Assembly: GCA_029202525.1 (NCBI GenBank)
Contig: CP119325.1
Location: 1,315,001-1,379,000, forward strand
Direction of reading: 5' to 3'
Source: Candidatus Pseudomonas phytovorans
Lineage (GTDB): Bacteria > Pseudomonadota > Gammaproteobacteria > Pseudomonadales > Pseudomonadaceae
DNA: 64,000 nucleotides
The first letter of the stretch is position 1. Each line of letters begins with the position of its first letter. The translations under genes were made by a program, and so were the position numbers. Of this stretch, positions 58,557 to 64,000 are shown piece by piece. Under the pieces are notes generated by a model. It worked only from the letters and a program-made list of their open reading frames with translations. It made no database searches and was not told where the DNA came from.

Positions 58557-59999
58557 TTACTCGCTGGTAGCGTTGCTCTTGCGCCGTGGAATGCCCAGGC
58601 GCTGGCGGCGTTCCCACAGGCACTTGCGGCTGACGCCAAGTTTGCGTGCCAGTTCGGTTTCGGTCATGTGGTCCTGGTGCTCGAGCACGAAGTGCTGGAA
58701 GTAGTCTTCCAGCGACAGGTCTTCGGTCGGCTCGTGGCTGGCATTGCTGGAACTGGCCGCAACCAGGGCGTTGTTGAGGATCTCGTCCTCTTCCAGGTCG
58801 CTCAGCTCGATGTCGATGCCCAGCAGTTCAGCAGAAATTTCTGCGCTCTCGCTGAGGATCACCGCACGCTCCACGGCGTTTTCCAGCTCACGCACGTTAC
58901 CCGGCCAGCTGTAATGACGAATGGCCTGCTCGGCTTCGGCAGAGAAGTGCAGGTCGTCGCGACCGATGCGTGCGCTCTGGCGGGCGAGGAAGGCGCTGGC
59001 GATCTCGTTGACGTCGCTGCCGCGCTCGCGCAGGGCAGGCAGTTTCAAGGCGATTACGTGCAGGCGATAGTAAAGGTCTTCGCGGAACTGGCCGGCCTTG
59101 GCCAGGTTCTTCAGGTCGCGGTGGGTCGCGGCGATCAGGCGCACATCGACCTTTTGCGACTGCACAGAACCCACTCGGCGAATCTCGCCTTCCTGCAGTA
59201 CCCGCAGCAGGCGGGCCTGGGCCTCCAGCGGCAGCTCGCCGATTTCGTCGAGGAACAGCGTGCCGCCGTCTGCGGCTTCTACCAGGCCCGCACGCCCGGC
59301 GCTTGCGCCAGTGAACGCGCCTTTTTCGTGACCGAACAGTTCGGACTCGATCAGTGTCTCGGGGATGGCTGCGCAGTTCACCGAGATCATCGGTGCCTTG
59401 GCCCGGCGCGACAGGTTGTGCAGGGCACGGGCCACCAACTCTTTACCGGTACCCGACTCGCCCTGGATCAGCACGTTGGAGTCGGTGGGCGCAACCTTGC
59501 GGATCTTGCTGTACATGTCCTGCATCGGCGGGCACGAGCCGATGATGCCGATTTCGCCATTGGCCGCAGCCGCGCTGCCTTTGTCGGGCGGGGCGGCCTT
59601 GCCATTGGCGGCACGCGGCTCGGCCGCCGGTGCGGCAGCCGGGGCGTTTTGCCGGTCGCGCAGGATGCGCGCCACAGCCTGTAGCATCTCGTCGTGGTCG
59701 AAAGGCTTGGCGATGTAGTCCACCGCGCCCATTTTCATCGAGTCCACCGCCGAGCGCAGGCTGGCGTAGCTGGTCATGATCAGCACCGGGGTGCCCTGGC
59801 CGAGCTTGATCAGCTCGGTGCCGGGCGCGCCGGGCAGGCGCAGGTCGCTGACGATCAGGTCGAAGGTGGCAATGCTGAAGCGTTCCTGGGCTTCCTGCAC
59901 CGAGCCGGCTTCGCTGACCTGGTACTGGTTCCGCTCAAGCAGGCGACGCAAGGCCGAGCGGATGATGGTTTCGTCTTCGACGATCAGAATGTGCGGCAT
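58557..59999 (-). CDS. cbrB: NtrC-family response regulator CbrB
   Basis: The 480-aa sigma-54 activator controls carbon and nitrogen use with CbrA. It has an N-terminal receiver domain (about 1-118, phosphorylation Asp in IVSDLRLPG, about residue 52), an AAA+ domain (about 150-380: Walker A GESGTGKELVARAL, the sigma-54 contact GAFTGA, Walker B GGTLFLDEIGELP) and a C-terminal Fis-type helix-turn-helix (ELARKLGVSRKCLWERRQRLGI). It starts 4 bp after the cbrA stop. Its best-known target is crcZ just downstream. Confidence 0.97.
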   Translation of the reverse strand: MPHILIVEDETIIRSALRRLLERNQYQVSEAGSVQEAQERFSIATFDLIVSDLRLPGAPGTELIKLGQGTPVLIMTSYASLRSAVDSMKMGAVDYIAKPFDHDEMLQAVARILRDRQNAPAAAPAAEPRAANGKAAPPDKGSAAAANGEIGIIGSCPPMQDMYSKIRKVAPTDSNVLIQGESGTGKELVARALHNLSRRAKAPMISVNCAAIPETLIESELFGHEKGAFTGASAGRAGLVEAADGGTLFLDEIGELPLEAQARLLRVLQEGEIRRVGSVQSQKVDVRLIAATHRDLKNLAKAGQFREDLYYRLHVIALKLPALRERGSDVNEIASAFLARQSARIGRDDLHFSAEAEQAIRHYSWPGNVRELENAVERAVILSESAEISAELLGIDIELSDLEEDEILNNALVAASSSNASHEPTEDLSLEDYFQHFVLEHQDHMTETELARKLGVSRKCLWERRQRLGIPRRKSNATSE

Positions 60000-60003
60000 T
60001 GAT

Positions 60004-62979
60004 TCAATTCTCTCGACGGTCTCGAATTTCAGGGGACGTCGCTACGACATGCCGGGGCAGGGTCACGCGGATCCGGGTGCCACGTTGCCGTTCGATATCG
60101 GCCGGGCTGTCGATGGTGATTTGCCCATAATGCTCTTCCACGATGGAATAGACCAGAGCGAGCCCTAGTCCGGTTCCTTCGCCCGGGTCCTTGGTGGTGA
60201 AGAAGGGTTCGAACAGGCGGTCCATGATGTTCTTCGGTATCCCGCTGCCCTCGTCCTCGACGATCAGGTCGACGGTGTGCTCGTTGGCTTCGCTGCGCAC
60301 GCGCACGGCGCTGCCGGGCTTTGATGCGTCGCGGGCGTTGGAGAGCAGGTTGATCAGCACCTGGGCCAGGCGCTGCGGATCCCCTTCGGCCCAGTGGTCC
60401 GGGTCGCAGAGGTTGAAGAACTGTACTTCGAAATTGCGCCGGTTCAACGCCAGTAGACCAATGGCATCCTGCGCCACTTCGGCCAGGCACACCGGCTCTT
60501 CGCTGTTCTGGTGGCTGCCGCCGGCATGGGCGAAGCTCATCAGTGACTGAACAATGCGCGACACACGCTTGGTCTGTTCGAGGATCTGGCTGGACAGCTC
60601 GGTGATTTCGCCATCGCCTTCGCGTTCTTCGCGCAGGTTCTGCGCCAGACAGGCGATACCGGTAATCGGGTTGCCGATTTCGTGGGCCACGCCAGCGGCC
60701 AGGCGGCCGATGCTGGCCAGGCGCTCGGAGTGCACCAGCTTGTCTTCCAGTGCCTGGGTTTCGGTAAGGTCTTCCACCAGCAGTACCAGGCCGCTGTTAC
60801 CGGGTGCCAGCGGCTCGTCGATGGCTGCCTTGTGCAGGTTCAGCCAGCGCGGCTGGCCGTCCAGCGCCAGACGTTGCTTGTGCAGGTGCTCGTCCGGTAC
60901 GTTGATGAAGCCTTCCAGCAGGCCGCGCCAGGGTTCGCCGATGGTGATCAGCCGCGAGCCGACCACGTGCTTGGCGGCGATGCCGGTGAGCTCTTCCATG
61001 GCCTTGTTCCACATCAGGATTTCCTGGTCCTTGGCCAGCGAACAGACGCCCATGGGCAGTTCTTGCAGGGTCTGGCGGTGGTAGCGGCGCAGGGCGTCGA
61101 GTTCGGCGGCCAGACCGGTCAGGCGCGAGTGGTAGTCTTCCAGGCGGCTTTCGATGAAATGGATGTCTTCGGTCACGTAGTTTTCGTTACCGGACTTGTA
61201 CGGCAAGAAGGTCTCGACCATGTCCTGGGCCACGCTCGGCCCCATCAGGCCGGACAGGTTGGCCTCGATGCGGTCGCGCAGGCGGCGCAAGGCGTAAGGG
61301 CGGCGCTCGTCGAACGGCAGGTAGAGGTCACGCAGTGCCTGCTCCACTTCCTTTTGTGCGGCCTTGGCGCCCAGTGGCTTGGCCAGTTGCGTAGCGAACT
61401 CCTGCGGGGAGGCGGCATGCAGCTCGCGGCGCTGCGGGCGGCGCACGTTATCCACCGCGCAGGCTTCGGCCGCGCTGACCTCTTCAGTGCTGGCGTTGGT
61501 GAACAGCGAGATCAGGGTGAACAGCAGCACGTTGGCTGCCAGCGAAGCAATGGCCGCCATGTGCCAGCTGGTATCGTCCAGCACATAGATCATGTCCAGC
61601 AGCGGGATGTAGAAGCCCTGCAGGTTGCCCAGCAGCGGCAGCAGCATGGTCACCATCCACACCAGGGTGCCGGCCAGCAGCCCGGCGATGAAGCCGCGGC
61701 GGTTGGCGGTGGGCCAGTACAGCACCGACAGCACACCCGGCAGGAACTGCAGGGTGGCGACGAAGGCGACAATGCCCAGGTTGGCCAGGCTCTGGTGGTT
61801 GTTCTGGGTCAGGTAGAACATGAAACCGGCGGTGATGATGGCGACGATCAGCGCGCGGCGGGTCCACTTCAGCCAGCGGTAGATGTTGCCTTCGGCCGGG
61901 GGCTGGTACAGCGGCAGCACCAGGTGGTTGAGGGCCATGCCCGATAGCGCCAGGGTGGTGACGATGATCAAGCCACTGGCAGATGCCAGGCCGCCGACGT
62001 AGGCCAGCAGTGCCAGTGCCTTGTTGTTGGCGGCAATCCCCAGGCCCAGGGTGAAGTATTCGGGGTTGGTGCTGGCGCCCAGGCGCAGGCCGGCCCAGAG
62101 GACAAGCGGCACAGCCAGGCTCATCAGCAGCAGGAACAGCGGCAGGCCCCAGCTGGCACTGACCAGCGAACGCGGGTTGAGGTTTTCGGTGAAGGCCATG
62201 TGGTACATGTGCGGCATGACGATGGCCGAGGCGAAGAACACCAGCAGCAGTGTGCGCCATGGGCCTTCCTGCAGCGGGGTGTGCAGGGCCGCCAGGGCGG
62301 TCTGGTTCTGCAGCAACCACACTTCCAGTTCGTGCGGACCGCCGAATACGCCATACAAGGCGTACAGGCCGATGCCACCGAGGGCCAGCAGTTTGATCAC
62401 CGACTCGAAGGCGATCGCGAACACCAGGCCCTCATGCTTTTCGCGCGTGGCGATGTGCCGCGAGCCGAAGAAGATGGTGAACAGGATGATCAGTACACAG
62501 AAAGCAAAGGCCACCCGGGCCTTGACCGGCTCACCCGTGAGGATGCTGATCGAGTCGGCCACGGCCTGTATCTGCAGGGCCAGCAACGGCAGTACGCCGA
62601 TCAGCATGATGATGGTGGTCAATGCCCCGGCCCAGGTGCTGCGAAAGCGAAACGCCAGCAGGTCGGCCAGCGATGAAAGCTGGTAGGTGCGGGTGATCTT
62701 CAGGATCGGGTACAGCAGCACCGGTGCCAGGAGGAACGCCCCGGACACCCCCAGGTAACAGGCCAGGAAGCCGTAGCCGTATTGGTAGGCCAGGCCCACC
62801 GAGCCATAGAAGGCCCAGGCACTTGCGTACACGCCAAGCGACAGGGTGTAGGTGAGCGGGTGGCGAATGATTGCGCGCGGGATCAGCCCACGCTCGCTGA
62901 TCCAGGCCACGCCGAACAGCACCATGAGGTACCCGGTGCTGATCAGGATCATCTGGGTCAGGCTAAAGCTCATCGGCAT
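60004..62979 (-). CDS. cbrA: Sensor histidine kinase CbrA with transporter-like membrane domain
   Basis: The 991-aa kinase partners CbrB. The N-terminal half (about 1-500) has about 13 transmembrane segments resembling sodium/solute symporters (SLC5 type), followed by a linker, a PAS domain (about 620-720), a HisKA domain with phosphoacceptor His in AAGVAHEIGNPITGIACLAQ and an HATPase domain (NLLSNARDAS, DEGSGIPKNIMDRLFEPFFTTK, GTGLGLALVYSIVEEH). Two start codons are possible, ATG 62979 and ATG 62973; both lie inside the end of the small upstream gene cbrX, implying translational coupling. Confidence 0.96.
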   Translation of the reverse strand: MPMSFSLTQMILISTGYLMVLFGVAWISERGLIPRAIIRHPLTYTLSLGVYASAWAFYGSVGLAYQYGYGFLACYLGVSGAFLLAPVLLYPILKITRTYQLSSLADLLAFRFRSTWAGALTTIIMLIGVLPLLALQIQAVADSISILTGEPVKARVAFAFCVLIILFTIFFGSRHIATREKHEGLVFAIAFESVIKLLALGGIGLYALYGVFGGPHELEVWLLQNQTALAALHTPLQEGPWRTLLLVFFASAIVMPHMYHMAFTENLNPRSLVSASWGLPLFLLLMSLAVPLVLWAGLRLGASTNPEYFTLGLGIAANNKALALLAYVGGLASASGLIIVTTLALSGMALNHLVLPLYQPPAEGNIYRWLKWTRRALIVAIITAGFMFYLTQNNHQSLANLGIVAFVATLQFLPGVLSVLYWPTANRRGFIAGLLAGTLVWMVTMLLPLLGNLQGFYIPLLDMIYVLDDTSWHMAAIASLAANVLLFTLISLFTNASTEEVSAAEACAVDNVRRPQRRELHAASPQEFATQLAKPLGAKAAQKEVEQALRDLYLPFDERRPYALRRLRDRIEANLSGLMGPSVAQDMVETFLPYKSGNENYVTEDIHFIESRLEDYHSRLTGLAAELDALRRYHRQTLQELPMGVCSLAKDQEILMWNKAMEELTGIAAKHVVGSRLITIGEPWRGLLEGFINVPDEHLHKQRLALDGQPRWLNLHKAAIDEPLAPGNSGLVLLVEDLTETQALEDKLVHSERLASIGRLAAGVAHEIGNPITGIACLAQNLREEREGDGEITELSSQILEQTKRVSRIVQSLMSFAHAGGSHQNSEEPVCLAEVAQDAIGLLALNRRNFEVQFFNLCDPDHWAEGDPQRLAQVLINLLSNARDASKPGSAVRVRSEANEHTVDLIVEDEGSGIPKNIMDRLFEPFFTTKDPGEGTGLGLALVYSIVEEHYGQITIDSPADIERQRGTRIRVTLPRHVVATSPEIRDRREN

Positions 62980-63139
62980 CTCGTTGGCTCTGCAGGATGA
63001 AGGTGACGACGATCAGGATCAGCCAGAGCAGGTAGGGGCGGTACCAGGCTCCGGTCGGTTCGATCCACCAGTCCATGATGGCCGGGGAGAACAGGTAGAT
63101 CCCCACGACCAGAAGCAGGACCAAACGATAGATGTACAT
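62963..63139 (-). CDS. cbrX: Small membrane protein upstream of and overlapping cbrA (CbrX)
   Basis: A 58-aa gene on the minus strand starts at ATG 63139 (GAGG about 6 nt upstream) and ends with TAG at 62963-62965, past the cbrA start. Its product has two hydrophobic helices (MYIYRLVLLLVVGIYLFSPAIMDWW and YLLWLILIVVTFILQ), joined by a short Trp-rich loop (EPTGAWYRP), and an acidic tail QSQRDADEL. The overlap of 11-17 bp suggests that translating it delivers ribosomes to cbrA. A gene of this kind has been called cbrX in Pseudomonas. Confidence 0.88.
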   Translation of the reverse strand: MYIYRLVLLLVVGIYLFSPAIMDWWIEPTGAWYRPYLLWLILIVVTFILQSQRDADEL

Positions 63140-63276
63140 GCTGGCCTCGATGGTTGGGCGCTGCGGGCTTGGACTTATTATTGGCGCAAATGGCGGGGGG
63201 GATGCTAGCGGGAATCCATTGCGTTAGCCAAGGTTTTGAATTTATTGAGCTTTTGTTTTTGAAGGTGATTGGCCTG

Positions 63277-63376
63277 TGGCGGCCTCTTCGCGGGCACGCC
63301 CGCTCCCACAGGTAAACTACGGATCTCGAAGGTGGTGTAGTTCCTGTGGGAGCGGGCGTGCCCGCGAAGAGGCCGG
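63277..63376. repeat. Inverted REP pair (BIME-like)
   Basis: Two facing REP copies with a 36-bp spacer occupy the gluQ-cbrX gap, ending 7 bp from the gluQ stop codon. Confidence 0.9.
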
Positions 63377-63383
63377 TAAAGCC

Positions 63384-64000
63384 TCAGCGCAAATCAGCCT
63401 CTGGCACTGTGGTCCGCTGCGCAATCGCCTCGGGTCGCCACTGCTTGCGGGCCACCGCGAGCACTTCAGCCGGTGTTGCCAGCAGCAACTCGGGGTCTGC
63501 TTCTTGCCCAAGTGCTCGCAACGCCCGCAACAGCAGCGGCGTAGCATGCTCCGCCTGCAAGGGTGGTGAGCGGTACGACTTGCCCAGCTTGTGCCCGTCC
63601 GGCTGCACGATCAGCGGAATATGCAGGTAGCGCGGCTGTGAAAAGCCCAGCAGTTCCTGCAGGTACAGTTGGCGCGGGGTGTTGTCGAGCAGGTCTGCGC
63701 CACGCACGATGTCGGTAACACTTTGCCAGGCATCGTCCAGCACCACCGCCAACTGGTACGCATATAGCCCGTCGCGGCGCTGGATGACGAAATCACCCAC
63801 CTCACGGCCCAGGTGTTGCTGGTACTCACCTTGAACCCGATCAGTGAAGCGATAGATCAGCTCCGGCACCCGCAAGCGGATCGCCGCGCCTTCACGGGCA
63901 TGCCCGGCGTTGCGGCACAGGCCCGGGTATATGCCGTTGTAACCCTCAAGCTGCTTGCGCGAGCAGGTGCAGGCATAGGCCAGGCCCATGTTGAACAGGC
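63384..64000 (-). CDS. gluQ: Glutamyl-Q tRNA(Asp) synthetase, 5' part outside the window
   Basis: The frame continues through the right edge, so the N-terminal part, including the HIGH-type motif, is outside. The visible 200-odd residues show the cysteine pair YACTCSRKQLEGYNGIYPGLC of the zinc site, FVIQRRDGLYAYQLAVVLDDAWQSVTDIVRGADLLDNTPRQLYL and the KMSKS-like GHKLGKSYRS, followed by a short C terminus without an anticodon-binding domain. This matches GluQ (YadB), which glutamylates queuosine in tRNA-Asp, not the longer GltX. In many gamma-proteobacteria dksA lies just upstream. Confidence 0.95.
   Translation of the reverse strand, partial: LFNMGLAYACTCSRKQLEGYNGIYPGLCRNAGHAREGAAIRLRVPELIYRFTDRVQGEYQQHLGREVGDFVIQRRDGLYAYQLAVVLDDAWQSVTDIVRGADLLDNTPRQLYLQELLGFSQPRYLHIPLIVQPDGHKLGKSYRSPPLQAEHATPLLLRALRALGQEADPELLLATPAEVLAVARKQWRPEAIAQRTTVPEADLR

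Overview
The window is chromosomal DNA of a Pseudomonas, most likely of the P. putida group. Supporting evidence is the GC-rich codon use, the ssrA tag ANDENYGAEFKLAA, the gene order (lldR/lldP/lldD/dld, smpB, ratA, bamE, fur, recN, grpE-dnaK-dnaJ-dapB-carAB-greA, ftsH-folP-glmM-tpiA-secG, rimP-nusA-infB-rbfA-truB-rpsO-pnp, acs-pgi-panC-panB-folK-pcnB-crcZ-cbrB-cbrA-gluQ), and nine copies of the inverted REP pair typical of that group. Nearly everything is core genome. No insertion sequence, integrase, prophage or CRISPR array is visible.

Layout. Positions 1-7100 are the most strain-variable part: the 3' part of an MFS exporter gene, an unrecognised protein with an internal duplication, a TonB-dependent siderophore receptor, two very small genes (DUF3077-like and DUF6124-like) behind an unusually structured leader, the tmRNA gene and a small secreted protein. 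Positions 7300-14100 form the lactate locus: permease, L-lactate dehydrogenase and D-lactate dehydrogenase on the minus strand, with the GntR-type regulator lldR divergent and a perfect 17-bp operator between them. Positions 14200-18300 hold smpB, ratA, bamE, fur and recN. Positions 18400-30000 hold the heat-shock genes with two very clear sigma-32 promoters, then dapB, the carbamoyl-phosphate synthetase genes with a probable attenuator, greA and RNA-related genes. Positions 30100-44700 are ftsH to pnp, including tRNA-Leu(GAG) and initiator tRNA-Met. Positions 44900-64000 hold envelope and hypothetical genes, acs, pgi, pantothenate and folate genes, pcnB, and the complete CbrA/CbrB-CrcZ carbon-control module with the small upstream gene cbrX, ending inside gluQ.

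How the parts connect. tmRNA and its partner SmpB are both present. FtsH is the known protease for sigma-32 and DnaK/DnaJ/GrpE are its chaperone modulators. CbrA-CbrB would activate crcZ through a perfect TGTTAC-N14-GTAACA site and a sigma-54 promoter. CrcZ carries at least six Hfq/Crc-type CA motifs, and the lldP leader in the same window carries an AACAACAA motif that could be an Hfq/Crc target.

The best candidates for something undescribed are: (1) the leader of about 200 nt with many hairpins ahead of the DUF6124/DUF3077 gene pair next to ssrA; (2) the duplicated-domain protein at 1700-2656; (3) the carA leader, where a 13-codon reading frame ends exactly at a strong terminator and an alternative pairing exists; (4) a cluster of GTTAC repeats upstream of panB resembling CbrB half-sites. 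All functional statements come from reading the sequence and from family knowledge; no database search was run.
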